Positions 48,106-56,214 of a stretch of 64,000 nt of DNA are shown here, piece after piece. The translations under genes were made by a program, and so were the position numbers. Source of the stretch: Pseudomonas saponiphila (GTDB taxonomy: Bacteria > Pseudomonadota > Gammaproteobacteria > Pseudomonadales > Pseudomonadaceae). How positions within the stretch are numbered: position 1 is the stretch's first letter; each line of letters begins with the position of its first letter. A model generated the notes under the pieces. It saw only the letters and a list, made by a program, of their open reading frames with translations, searched no databases and was not told the origin of the DNA. Location of the stretch: the NCBI RefSeq assembly GCF_900105185.1, contig NZ_FNTJ01000002.1, positions 620,001 through 684,000 on the forward strand, given 5' to 3'.

Positions 48106-48227
48106 CACGCAGTTCTTAGAATATTTTCAGCTATTCAAAGACGATTCACGAAATTGACACGTTGTTCAGGGCGCAGATAGGATTCGCCCCCAACGCCTGT
48201 GGCCAAGAGCCATATTTCAGAATAATA

Positions 48228-48267
48228 AAAGGCCCGCCGCGATCCCTCGTGGGCGGGTCTTTTGTTT
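48228..48267 (+). terminator. Terminator after the DsbA-NTF2 pair
   Basis: AAAGGCCCGCC pairs with GGCGGGTCTTT (one G-T) around a 13-base loop, then TTTGTTT follows. It separates the DsbA/NTF2 unit from the OprD porin gene. Confidence 0.8.
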
Positions 48268-48343
48268 CGTCGGTAGAAGAGCGTTTAAACGCCATAGCCG
48301 TGAGTGCTCACAGCGCGTCTCTAACCGTAATAAGGAAAATAAA

Positions 48344-49633
48344 ATGTTGAAACAGCGGATCTGCCTGATTGCACTGGGGATTTTGAGCGCTACACAAGCC
48401 ATGGCCGATGGCCAGGCCGACGCCAAGGGTTTTGTTGAAGACAGCAGTCTGAAAGTGCTGCTGCGCAACGCCTACATCGATCGCGACAAGAAAGACGGTA
48501 ACCGTGACCAGAGCGAGTGGGGCCAGGCGGCCATCGGCACCTTCTCCTCGGGCTTCACCCAAGGCACCGTGGGCGTGGGCGTGGATGCCTTCGGTCTGTA
48601 TGCACTGCGCCTGGACAAAGGCAGCCACAGCGGCGGCCAGGGCATCGACTTCTTCAAGCGCAGCGAGCACGGCAACCAGACCCCAGCAGGCGACCTGGCC
48701 AAGGCCGGCGCCGCGGTCAAGTTCCGCCTGTCCAACACCGTCCTGACCTACGGCGACCAGATGCCGTCCCTGCCGGTCCTGAACTACGACAACGCGCGCC
48801 TGCTGCCGGAAAGCTACACCGGTACCCTGATCACCTCCAAGGAGATCAAGGGCCTGGAGCTGAACGCCGGTCGCTTCACCGCCGAATCGCGCAAGAGCGC
48901 CGAAGGCCGTGACAGCGGTGGCCTGAAGTCGATCAACGTATTGGGCGGTAGCTACCAGTTCACCGAGCAGTTCAAGGGCGCGCTGTACGCTTCCGACGTC
49001 GAAGACGTGCTGAAGAAGCAATACGTCAACCTGAACTACGTGTTCCCACTGGCCACCGATCGCTCCCTGACCCTGGACTTCAACGGCTACCAGACCAAGC
49101 TGGACAAGGCCTATGCCAAAGATGCCGGCGCCGGCGGCCAGGACAACAAGATCTGGAGCCTGGCGGCCACCTACGCCATGGGCCCGCACTCGTTCACCCT
49201 GGCGCACCAGCGCAGCACCGGCGACAGCCACCTGGGCTACGCCTACGGCGGCTACCAGCGTGGTCAGAACCGCGTGGGCGATGGCGGCGGCACCATCTAC
49301 CTGGCCAACTCCTACTGGTCCGACTTCAACGCTGAAGACGAGCGCAGCTGGCAGCTGGGCTACGGCCTGGACTTCGGCGCCTTCGGCGTACCGGGCCTGA
49401 CCTACAACGTGGCCTACGTGCGTGGCGACAACATCACCACCTCGACCTCCACCGGCGGCACCGAGCGGGAAATCTTCAACCAGCTCAAGTACGTGGTGCA
49501 GAGCGGCCCGGCCAAGGACCTGAGCGTCAAGGTACGCAGCTCGATCCTGCGCGTATCGCAGAAATCCAGCGAGTACAACGACAGCGGCAACGAACTGCGG
49601 GTGTTCGTCGACTACCCGATCAACGTGTTCTGA
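48344..49633 (+). CDS. OprD-family outer-membrane porin
   Basis: OprD-family porins are substrate-selective 18-strand barrels that admit amino acids or organic acids in Pseudomonas. The 429-residue product has a signal peptide (MLKQRICLIALGILSATQAMA) and begins with the family pattern GFVEDSSLKVLLRNAYIDRDKK. It also has GVGVDAFGLYALRLDKG and the barrel end NELRVFVDYPINVF with a terminal Phe. AAGGAAA precedes the ATG. It is a single gene between two terminators. The substrate cannot be told; carboxylates or amino acids are typical. Confidence 0.92.
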   Translation: MLKQRICLIALGILSATQAMADGQADAKGFVEDSSLKVLLRNAYIDRDKKDGNRDQSEWGQAAIGTFSSGFTQGTVGVGVDAFGLYALRLDKGSHSGGQGIDFFKRSEHGNQTPAGDLAKAGAAVKFRLSNTVLTYGDQMPSLPVLNYDNARLLPESYTGTLITSKEIKGLELNAGRFTAESRKSAEGRDSGGLKSINVLGGSYQFTEQFKGALYASDVEDVLKKQYVNLNYVFPLATDRSLTLDFNGYQTKLDKAYAKDAGAGGQDNKIWSLAATYAMGPHSFTLAHQRSTGDSHLGYAYGGYQRGQNRVGDGGGTIYLANSYWSDFNAEDERSWQLGYGLDFGAFGVPGLTYNVAYVRGDNITTSTSTGGTEREIFNQLKYVVQSGPAKDLSVKVRSSILRVSQKSSEYNDSGNELRVFVDYPINVF

Positions 49634-49644
49634 TGAGCGTTTGA

Positions 49645-49929
49645 TCACCACCTGATTCTGGGTGGTTGTCGTGCAAAAAGCCCCGACTGGTTCGGGGCTT
49701 TTTCATGTTCGTCGGTTTCGCCATTGTCTTCGCTGACCGGGTCGAACAGCTTGTTGTGCCGGTAACCGTAAGGCCGCTGGTTGGTCGCTGGATCGAAGTC
49801 AGGGCTATGGGCCGGTGGATTGTTGCGCTCGAAGTCCTTGATCGCCGAAATGATGAATGACTCATACACCCGCCCGATCCAGCTGGGATTGTTCTTGAGG
49901 ATTTTCAGTAGTCTTTCTGACAGTTCCAT
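49645..49929 (-). CDS. Hypothetical protein of 94 residues with an embedded terminator
   Basis: I do not recognise this protein. It starts MELSERLLKILKNNPSWIGR and continues VYESFIISAIKDFERNNPPA, then a polar tail with HSPDFDPATNQRPYGYRHNK and FDPVSEDNGETDEHEK. Codon use through about residue 77 is typical of the genome, which supports a real gene. The last 17 codons run through the hairpin that terminates the oprD gene from the other side, so the tail may be an artefact of a lost stop. AAGGA lies 10 nt before the ATG, rather far. It converges on the porin gene. Confidence 0.45.
   Translation of the reverse strand: MELSERLLKILKNNPSWIGRVYESFIISAIKDFERNNPPAHSPDFDPATNQRPYGYRHNKLFDPVSEDNGETDEHEKAPNQSGLFARQPPRIRW
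49675..49703 (+). terminator. Terminator of the OprD porin gene
   Basis: AAAAAGCCCCGA pairs with TCGGGGCTTTTT around a 5-base loop, 41 nt after the porin stop. It lies inside the 3' end of the converging 94-residue gene. Confidence 0.92.
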
Positions 49930-50165
49930 CTGCGGGTGGTCCTTGAGGGCAGGGCAGAGATTCTCGGCAAGTGCTTGGCCGATATCAATCTTGTTACAGT
50001 TCGCCTCTCCTTTCTGTCACGGATCATGTCGATGTTCCGTACCCTGCTTCGGGCCTGTGCCTGCTGAGCGTCGCCAGCATCGCCCACGGCCAGCCAGCGA
50101 TGAACCCCTTGCAGGAAGGCGGCCGCTATCAGGCGTTCGAACAGCCGCTGCTGGTCAACGGTGTG

Positions 50166-50172
50166 CGCTTGC
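50166..50172. repeat. Left target-site duplication of the IS21 element
   Basis: CGCTTGC directly abuts the left end of the element and is repeated directly abutting the right end. Seven base pairs fits the 4-8 bp made by IS21-family elements. Confidence 0.85.
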
Positions 50173-50208
50173 TGCGGATTTCGGAGCACCGTGACCGGCC
50201 GTTTCGGT
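50173..50208. repeat. Left terminal inverted repeat of the IS21 element
   Basis: TGCGGATTTCGG is identical to the right end, then a 5-base variable part, then CGTGACCG identical again, then partial match through GTTTCG. Confidence 0.85.
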
Positions 50209-50397
50209 TGATCGTGACCGGTCATTTCGCTAACGCGTGACCGCTCATTTCGGTAGCAACGTGACCGATTTTCCGCCTGTTCCGAAACAGGTGGTCACGG
50301 CTTACCGAAATCGCCGGTCACGACTTAGCGAAAGCCTTCCCCTTCGTTGCGCATGACCTGATGCGCCGCCATCCTCGACCGATTTCGGGAGAGGAAG

Positions 50398-52083
50398 ATG
50401 GCGGCGCCGCGAGTAGCCATGCGAAACATCAAAGAATGTCTGCGCCTCAAGTTTGAGGCCGGCTTGTCCCACGAGAAGATTGCCCGTGCCTTGCAGCTGT
50501 CCAAGGGCGTGGTTAGCAAGTACATCGCGGCGGCGCGGGTGGCCGGGCTGGACTGGCCGGCGCTGGTGGCCATGGACGAGGCCGCGCTGGCGGCCGCCTT
50601 GTTTGCACCGACGTCGACGAACAAGCCGCGCGGTGAGCGAGTGCTGCCCGATGTGCTGAGCATCCACCGCGAGTTGCGACGCAAGGGCGTGACCTTGCAG
50701 CTGCTGTGGGAGGAATATCTCGCCGCGCATGCGGGCCAGCCGACCTACCGCTACACCCAGTTCGTCGAGCACTACCGGCGCTACGCCCAGACGCTCAAAC
50801 GTTCGATGCGTCAGCTGCACCGTGCGGGCGAGAAGCTATTCATCGACTATGCCGGGCCGACGCTGCCGGTGGTCGACCCGGCCACCGGCGAAGTGCGCCG
50901 GGCGCACATCTTCGTCGCCGCCCTGGGCGCCTCGAATTACACCTATGCCTGCGCGACGCCAGGCGAAACCCAGGTGGACTGGCTGACCTCGCTGGGCCAG
51001 GCTCTGACCTACTTTGGCGGCGTGCCGGAAATGGTTGTGCCGGACAATCCGCGCGCCCTGGTCGCCCAGCCGGATCGCTACGAGCCGGGCCTGAACCGGG
51101 CCACGCTGGAGTGCGCGCGTCATTACCAGACGGTGATCCTGCCGGCACGGCCACGCAAGCCTCAGGACAAGGCCAAGGCCGAGGTGGCGGTGCAGGTGGT
51201 CGAGCGCTGGATCATGGCGCGGCTGCGCCATCGGCAGTTCTTCAGCCTGCATGCGCTTAACCAGGCCATCGCCGAGCTGCTGGAGGATCTGAATCGGCGC
51301 CCGTTCAAGCGGCTCGATGGCTGCCGGCGCGACTGGTTCGAGCGCCTGGATCGCCCGGCCTTGCGAGCGCTGCCGGTGCATCCCTACGAGGTCGCCACCT
51401 TCAAGCGCTGCAAGGTCAGCATCGACTACCACATCGAGGTCAATGGCAGCTTCTACAGCGTGCCCTCCGCCCTGGCCCGGCAGAACGTGGACGTGCGACT
51501 GACGGCACACACCCTGGAAGTGCTGCATGGCAACCGGCGGGTGGCCAGCCACCTGCTGCTGGGGCGACGCGGCGCTTACAGTACCCAGCGCGAGCACATG
51601 CCCGCGGCGCACCAGGCGCATCGCGAATGGACGCCACAACGCCTGCTCGACTGGGGCGCGCGGATCGGCCCCTACACGCGCCAACTGATCGATCACCAAC
51701 TGACCCACAAGCCGCACCCGGAGATGGGCTACCGCGCCTGCCTCGGCCTGCTCTCGCTGGCCCGGCGCTATGGCAATGCACGCCTGGAAGCCGCTGCCGA
51801 ACGTGCCGTACACCTGCGCGCCTTCACCGGGCGCAGCGTGCGCAACCTGCTCCAGCAAGGCCTGGATCAACAGCCGCTGCCCCAGCGTGCCGCCGAAACG
51901 ACCTTACCCGGCGACCACGAGAACGTCCGTGGCGCCGACTACTACCAACCCCCGCAACAGGAGCTGTTCGATGATGCCGCAACACACCCTGAATCAACTG
52001 CACCAGCTACGCCTGGACGGCATGGCCCGCGCCCTGGAAGAGCAATGGACGCTGCCGGCCAGCCACAGCCTGAGCTTCGATGA
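50398..52083 (+). CDS. istA: IS21-family transposase IstA
   Basis: IstA cuts and joins the IS ends. The 561-residue product has an N-terminal helix-turn-helix ([21 protein letters not shown], about 23-43) and an rve/DDE integrase core. The likely catalytic residues are Asp in [10 protein letters not shown] (about 159), Asp in VPDNPRAL (about 220) and Glu in [10 protein letters not shown] (about 263). A C-terminal IstA-type beta domain follows with [12 protein letters not shown]. The usual family end (QPPQQELF) is followed by about 37 extra codons that overlap istB in another frame for 113 nt. The start at 50398 follows GAGAGG closely; ATG 50419 is an alternative. Confidence 0.93.
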   Translation: MAAPRVAMRNIKECLRLKFEAGLSHEKIARALQLSKGVVSKYIAAARVAGLDWPALVAMDEAALAAALFAPTSTNKPRGERVLPDVLSIHRELRRKGVTLQLLWEEYLAAHAGQPTYRYTQFVEHYRRYAQTLKRSMRQLHRAGEKLFIDYAGPTLPVVDPATGEVRRAHIFVAALGASNYTYACATPGETQVDWLTSLGQALTYFGGVPEMVVPDNPRALVAQPDRYEPGLNRATLECARHYQTVILPARPRKPQDKAKAEVAVQVVERWIMARLRHRQFFSLHALNQAIAELLEDLNRRPFKRLDGCRRDWFERLDRPALRALPVHPYEVATFKRCKVSIDYHIEVNGSFYSVPSALARQNVDVRLTAHTLEVLHGNRRVASHLLLGRRGAYSTQREHMPAAHQAHREWTPQRLLDWGARIGPYTRQLIDHQLTHKPHPEMGYRACLGLLSLARRYGNARLEAAAERAVHLRAFTGRSVRNLLQQGLDQQPLPQRAAETTLPGDHENVRGADYYQPPQQELFDDAATHPESTAPATPGRHGPRPGRAMDAAGQPQPELR

Positions 52084-52720
52084 ACGCCTCGGCCTACTGC
52101 TCGACCGCGAACTGGCCTGGCGTGACAACCAGCGCCTGGTACGGCTGCGCAAGAAGGCCAAGCTCAAGTACGCCAACGCCTGCCTGGAAGATCTCGACCG
52201 CCGCACCGGACGCGCCCTGGACGAGCGTCTGATCGCCACCCTGGCCAGTGGCGACTGGATCCGCCAGCAGCACAACCTGCTGCTGACCGGCCCGACCGGT
52301 GCCGGCAAAACCTGGCTGGCCTGCGCCCTGGGCAACCAGGCCTGCCGCCAGGGCTATAGCACCCTGTACCTGCGCACCCCGCGCCTGCTGGAACAACTGC
52401 GCATCGCTCATGGCGACGGCAGCTTCGGCCGTACCCTGCAACAGCTGGCAAAGGTCGACGTCCTGGTGCTGGACGACTGGGCGCTAGCCCCGCTGGAGGA
52501 AGGAGCCCGGCATGACCTGCTGGAGGTGATCGACGACCGCGCTGGCAGCCGCTCCACCATCCTGACGAGCCAACTGCCCATCGAGCACTGGCACGGCTGG
52601 ATCAACGACCCGACCCTGGCCGATGCCATCCTCGACCGCCTGGTGCACAACGCCTACCGACTGACGATGAAAGGCGAGTCGCTGCGCCGAAAAAAAGCCG
52701 AGGAACAAGCCGCATCGTGA
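51971..52720 (+). CDS. istB: IS21-family ATPase helper IstB
   Basis: IstB is a DnaC-like AAA+ ATPase that directs IstA to target DNA. The 249-residue product has Walker [12 protein letters not shown] (about residues 104-111), Walker [12 protein letters not shown] (about 162-169) and a sensor block ILTSQLP. AGGAG sits 7 nt before ATG 51971. Its first 113 nt overlap the 3' end of istA in a different frame, so translation is likely coupled. Confidence 0.93.
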   Translation: MMPQHTLNQLHQLRLDGMARALEEQWTLPASHSLSFDERLGLLLDRELAWRDNQRLVRLRKKAKLKYANACLEDLDRRTGRALDERLIATLASGDWIRQQHNLLLTGPTGAGKTWLACALGNQACRQGYSTLYLRTPRLLEQLRIAHGDGSFGRTLQQLAKVDVLVLDDWALAPLEEGARHDLLEVIDDRAGSRSTILTSQLPIEHWHGWINDPTLADAILDRLVHNAYRLTMKGESLRRKKAEEQAAS

Positions 52721-52777
52721 CCGATGCGATTACAATCCAGAACCCGCGCAACCGGGGTGGAAGCACCGGTCACGTAT

Positions 52778-52813
52778 TAGCGAAACGCTCGGTCACGTTC
52801 ACCGAAATCCGCA
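52778..52813. repeat. Right terminal inverted repeat of the IS21 element
   Basis: Read from the minus strand it begins TGCGGATTTCGGTGAACGTG, then ACCGAGCGTTTCG, matching the left end except at a few positions. Confidence 0.85.
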
Positions 52814-52820
52814 CGCTTGC
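52814..52820. repeat. Right target-site duplication of the IS21 element
   Basis: Second copy of CGCTTGC, directly after the right inverted repeat. Confidence 0.85.
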
Positions 52821-52934
52821 TGGGCTACTACAACGAAGCCCGGTCGCTGAAGTCGGTGGGTAACCTGCTGTTCTGGGGGGTTATTGCCGAGGGTGAGCCC
52901 CATGAAGTGGCTGCAGCGCTCAAACCTCTGTCAG

Positions 52935-52965
52935 AAAGGCTCGTCGCATGGCGAGCCTTTTTGTT
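52935..52965. terminator. Hairpin terminator after the interrupted gene
   Basis: AAAGGCTCG pairs with CGAGCCTTT around an 8-base loop, followed by TTGTT. It lies between the broken gene and the converging LprI-like gene. Confidence 0.75.
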
Positions 52966-52980
52966 CAATAACCTTGCCCG

Positions 52981-54111
52981 TCAGTCATCCGGATTGATCG
53001 CCAACTTCAGCTGATCGCCTTCCAGGTACACCACCGCCTCACGGCCATGGATATCCACGGGACGGGCTGAAATCGCCTCATGCTCCGGGACGATCTTGGA
53101 CAGCACCTTGTACTGCACGTCGACCCGCCAGATACAGGCCCGCGGCCCCTCGTTATCGAAGTACATCACCGGGCGGGTTTCGCTCCAGGTGGGATTGACG
53201 ATGCTCCAGCCGGCTTCGACTTCATTGTGCTCGGTGACGTTCTCGGAGTAGGTGTTGTTGCTCTGCCGGTCGTAGTCCAGGGACAGGCTGTAGTTCTCCT
53301 GATTGAGATCCTGGCCGACCCGCGCCCGGGCATGGCGCAGGGTGTTGGAGGGCGACTGGAACACCTGCTGGCTGGCTTCGGGCGCACTGCGCGAGCCCAG
53401 GCGATAGCGCATGCTGTGCTGCAACTCGCCGCCGCTGCGCTGGCGGAAATAGAACATCCCGTCGACGATGCCGGCGAAGCGCTGCCCCTGATCGTTGGCC
53501 CCCGGAGTGGCCCAGCCGACAAAGCCGATATCCCGGGCAATGGGGTACAGGCCGGGCTGGTCATCAGCGTATTCGTAGAGGGTGCCGACATAGCCTTCCA
53601 GCCCTCTCTGGTACTGACCGACGAACAGCACCACATGCAGCACGCCATCCAGCACCTGGGCGTCGACGATCTGCTGATCGCCCTGGGGCGGGGCGGCGGT
53701 GAACTTGGCCAGGGTGAAGCGCTGCCAGTCATCAGGGTCCTGCAGGCGGTACTGACGGGTGGGATCCATTGGCAGCAAGTCGCCCTTGGCGGGTGCCGGA
53801 GGGATCGGCAACAGCGTGAGCATTTTCACCTGGGCCCGATAGGCCGACTCCAGGCAGTCGCTGTCGATGCAGGTGTCGCGCACTTCCCGCAGCCACTGGG
53901 TTTGCAACAAGCGAAACACCTGCAGGTGCTTGAGCGTCTTGTAGCGGCGGTTCAACTCATCGTCCTGGGCGGACAGGGTCGGCGTGGCGCAGACGGTTTT
54001 TTCCACCAGGGTCGAGGCCTTGGCGCAGTCGAAACCGGCGGCCTGCACCTGGGACATGCACGCAGCCAGGGCCAGGCCCGTAACGACAAGCGACGGCAGA
54101 GGAAACTTCAT
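52981..54111 (-). CDS. Exported protein with LprI/DUF1311-like N-terminal domain
   Basis: The 376-residue protein has a signal peptide (cut near ...SQVQA, residue 24). An LprI-type domain follows, seen as FDCAKASTLVEKTVCATPTLSAQDDELNRRYK plus WLREVRDTC, with four cysteines placed for two disulfides (about 26-95). This domain is found in lysozyme inhibitors and many periplasmic proteins. The remaining 280 residues look like a beta-rich domain I do not recognise (VLDGVLHVVLFVGQYQRG, DGMFYFRQRSGGELQ). AAGGA precedes ATG 54111. The cytochrome c gene lies 31 nt upstream on the same strand. Confidence 0.7.
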   Translation of the reverse strand: MKFPLPSLVVTGLALAACMSQVQAAGFDCAKASTLVEKTVCATPTLSAQDDELNRRYKTLKHLQVFRLLQTQWLREVRDTCIDSDCLESAYRAQVKMLTLLPIPPAPAKGDLLPMDPTRQYRLQDPDDWQRFTLAKFTAAPPQGDQQIVDAQVLDGVLHVVLFVGQYQRGLEGYVGTLYEYADDQPGLYPIARDIGFVGWATPGANDQGQRFAGIVDGMFYFRQRSGGELQHSMRYRLGSRSAPEASQQVFQSPSNTLRHARARVGQDLNQENYSLSLDYDRQSNNTYSENVTEHNEVEAGWSIVNPTWSETRPVMYFDNEGPRACIWRVDVQYKVLSKIVPEHEAISARPVDIHGREAVVYLEGDQLKLAINPDD

Positions 54112-54142
54112 CAAAACATCCTTGTAGGCAAGCGAGCGCAGA

Positions 54143-54529
54143 TCAGGGGGCGGGGAAGGTTTGCAGATAGGCCAGCAGATTATCGATTTTTTCCTCATCG
54201 CTCAGCCCCCAGAAAATCATCCGCGTGCCGGGCACCACGGCCTTGGGATCTTCCAGGTACTGGATGAGCTTGTCCCGGGTCCAGACAATGCCCGATGACT
54301 TCATGGCGGTTGAATATTGATAGTCTGCGGCGCTGCCGGCCGGTCGATCGATGATGCCGTTGAGCTGCGGCCCGAATGAGCTGCGCACTGAAGGGCCGAT
54401 GTTATGGCAGCCGCTGCACAGGCGCTTGAACAGCTTGGCACCGGCCTCGGCATCGCCGGCCATGGTCGGCGCGCTGAACAGCAGGGAGTGGAGTAACAGG
54501 GTCAGGATCGATACGGCGATGGGCTTCAT
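54143..54529 (-). CDS. Exported class-I cytochrome c
   Basis: The 128-residue protein has a signal peptide (cut near ...APTMAG) and one heme-binding Cys38-x-x-Cys41-His42 (CSGCH). The typical sixth-ligand region is PGTRMIFWGLSDEEKIDNLLAYL, with Met near residue 103. This is the mitochondrial-type cytochrome c550/c2 pattern with GPxLNGIIDRPAGS. It carries electrons in the periplasm; the partner is unknown. It is 31 nt upstream of the LprI-like gene on the same strand and may be co-transcribed with it. Confidence 0.88.
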   Translation of the reverse strand: MKPIAVSILTLLLHSLLFSAPTMAGDAEAGAKLFKRLCSGCHNIGPSVRSSFGPQLNGIIDRPAGSAADYQYSTAMKSSGIVWTRDKLIQYLEDPKAVVPGTRMIFWGLSDEEKIDNLLAYLQTFPAP

Positions 54530-54855
54530 GTTCTGTCTGCATGCAGCGGAAATCGGCGGCTATTTGATCATGAAGAGCCTCTGTTCGGGAGAACGTGCGG
54601 CAATTTTCTGTGACGCCGCTGCAGGCACCCGAAACAACAGGCGCCTCGTGTTTCTGCCGACCGGCTTGAGAACCTTGGGTGCTGAGGGGGCGCTCATCGC
54701 AGCAGAAAAAATCTAAATCCATCCTCTTGTTTTTACGAGGTTTAAACCTGCACCGCAGGTTCAGTCCTGCTGCCGGCGCTCGTGTCACCGGCGGAGTACT
54801 AGACTGTATCTGTACCTCTGAAGCACAGATCGTTGCAGAGGCAAGGAGGTGTCAA

Positions 54856-55254
54856 GTGGATGTTCGTGATACCTATCGGGAAATTGAGCAGGCCCTGGGC
54901 CAGGTACCTGAGTGGATCAAGCAGATGCCGGAAGGCGGGGCGAATGGATTCTGGGGAATGGCACGGGATTTTTGGCTGGCTGAGACAAAAATTCCTAATA
55001 AATATAAAGAGTTGATAGGTCTGGCAGTGTCCGGGGCGACTCGCTGCAAGTACTGCGCCCTGTTCCATACGGAAGCTGCGCGGCTGTTTGGCGCCAGCGA
55101 TGAAGAAATATCCGAAGCCAGCTTCATGGGGGCATTGACCATGATGGGCAGCACTTTCATTAATGCCCAGCAAATTGACTATGAGCAGTTCCAGCAGGAA
55201 ACGTTGAGTATCGTCCGGTATGTCAAAGACCACTCACAAGCCAAGGCCGCCTAG
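54856..55254 (+). CDS. AhpD-like carboxymuconolactone decarboxylase-family protein
   Basis: The 132-residue helical protein has the AhpD-like active-site pattern Cys-x-x-Cys followed by His: TRCKYCALFHTEAARLFGAS (about residues 57-76). Such proteins reduce peroxiredoxins or act as small peroxidases. I start at GTG 54856, because AAGGAGG lies 7 nt before it, a near-perfect ribosome site; the open frame extends far upstream but would add a low-complexity segment. It overlaps the next gene by 35 nt. The context offers no clear partner. Confidence 0.78.
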   Translation: MDVRDTYREIEQALGQVPEWIKQMPEGGANGFWGMARDFWLAETKIPNKYKELIGLAVSGATRCKYCALFHTEAARLFGASDEEISEASFMGALTMMGSTFINAQQIDYEQFQQETLSIVRYVKDHSQAKAA

Positions 55255-55546
55255 GCCGCTGCAGGAACCCGCCCTGCGTCAGCTGGTAAAGGATCAGTTG
55301 CTTGTCACCACCGGCGATGGTCCGAGGACCACCGCTCGGTGGCAAGCGGCTGTGCTGCGAGCCATCGGCGAACTGATGCAGGACGGCGAAAGCGCCCGCG
55401 AAGAAAACCAGGACCTGCGCATCCCCTTCGCCAAAGCCCTGCATGACCTCTATGGAGGCCGCAAGTCCGATGCCGAGTTGACGGAAATGGTCTTGCTGAT
55501 GCTGGAAGTGGAAACCGTCCCCCTGCTTGGCAAAGGCGGGCAGTGA
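55220..55546 (+). CDS. Hypothetical 108-residue protein overlapping the AhpD-like gene
   Basis: I do not recognise this protein. It starts with a basic, Pro-rich segment (MSKTTHKPRPPRPLQEPALR) and continues as a helical domain with RQLVKDQLLVTTGDGPRTTA, RWQAAVLRAIGELMQDGESA and LHDLYGGRKSDAELTEMVLL. Codon use is genome-typical. Its ATG lies 35 nt inside the end of the AhpD-like gene with no strong ribosome site, which suggests translational coupling. A start further in is possible but no other Met precedes the conserved-looking part. Confidence 0.55.
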   Translation: MSKTTHKPRPPRPLQEPALRQLVKDQLLVTTGDGPRTTARWQAAVLRAIGELMQDGESAREENQDLRIPFAKALHDLYGGRKSDAELTEMVLLMLEVETVPLLGKGGQ

Positions 55547-55686
55547 CCGTTCCTGGCGCTGTATGGTGGCAGGTGTTGTCGGTAAGGGGGCCGTTGTGCG
55601 AGTCATAAGGGTACTTTCCAATATCGAATTGGTAGGTACCCTTATTAGCGCTGGCTACCCTCGGAATCCAACGGAACGCCAAAACG

Positions 55687-55713
55687 AAAAAACCCGCCAG
55701 AAGGCGGGTTTTT
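55687..55713. terminator. Terminator for tRNA-Thr, usable in both directions
   Basis: AAAAACCCGCC pairs with GGCGGGTTTTT around a short AGAA loop. On the minus strand six T residues follow, 43 nt downstream of the tRNA 3' end. Confidence 0.92.
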
Positions 55714-55756
55714 CGGGGGTTCCAGAGATTTTGAAAGCCTTCTCTGGAACCTTGTA

Positions 55757-55832
<76 letters not shown>

Positions 55833-56214
55833 GTGTCAGGGCGACGATTATAGCGATTGGCGGGGTTCTGTAAACCCCTGAAATCTGACTATTTTTATCT
55901 GGGCACCGGGTTTTCGTCCGTGAGCCAAAAAAACGGGGTAGGTCGCTGCTCAAGGAACGTCAGGGCCGGGTGGGGCGCGGAGGTATCTCTCGGGCTTTGA
56001 TCGTGGAGGTGGCGGTAGGTTTATCGCGTTGTGCTGTTGTTGCTTGCCAATTATTAATTGGAATATGCCCAGTCTCTCAAGTTCTTGTAAAACATGACCG
56101 TATATCCCGACAGGTTGAATTAAAAAATAACTGGTCTAGGTTTGATTGGAGCCCCGTTGTAGCAGGCGGCTAACTTGTCGGCCTATATGGCCTGTGCAAA
56201 AAATGGAGAGAGTC
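55833..56214. other. Non-coding stretch between tRNA-Thr and the His-rich gene
   Basis: About 380 bases with no convincing gene. The tRNA promoter should lie just right of 55832. The stretch from 56030 to 56180 is AT-rich for this genome and holds CCAATT-ATT-AATTGG at 56047-56061, a perfect inverted repeat that could be an operator. An open frame of 67 codons at 55970 looks random. Confidence 0.4.

Larger units (their letters stand above)
50173..52813 (+). mobile_element. Complete IS21-family insertion sequence
   Basis: The element is 2641 bp, bounded by inverted repeats starting TGCGGATTTCGG and flanked by the direct repeat CGCTTGC. It carries istA (transposase) and istB (ATPase helper) in the standard order. 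The left end has four direct repeats of GTGACCG(G/C)(C/T)C(A/G)TTTCG type at 50191, 50214, 50237 and 50261. Further inverted copies occur near 50292, 50315, 52769 and 52781. These are the multiple terminal binding sites known in IS21 elements. Both genes look intact, so it may be active. It inserted into a small exported-protein gene. Confidence 0.93.
50026..53014 (+). pseudogene. Small exported-protein gene broken by a frameshift and by the IS21 element
   Basis: The left part (50026-50172) encodes a signal-like start MSMFRTLLRACAC that hits TGA at 50065. One frame over, the sequence continues LLSVASIAHGQPAMNPLQEG and on to the IS, so a single base seems lost near 50060. Removing the IS and one 7-bp duplicate joins codon CGC-TTG-C to TG at 52821 in frame, giving ...NGVRLLGYYNEARSLKSVGN and then LLFWGVIAEG. 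The reading runs to TGA at 53012, past a terminator hairpin, so the original end may also be lost. I recognise no family. It was probably a periplasmic protein of about 100 residues. Confidence 0.6.

Noticed and set aside
49971..50240. 89-codon frame left of the IS as an intact gene
   Set aside because: Its last part lies inside the IS and its N-terminus is not a signal peptide; it is better explained as a frameshifted, IS-interrupted gene.
50836..51870. 344-codon minus-strand frame inside istA
   Set aside because: Antisense shadow of the transposase gene with no recognisable domain.
55970..56173. 67-codon open frame right of tRNA-Thr
   Set aside because: No ribosome site, mixed composition, and it ends in an AT-rich promoter-like region.
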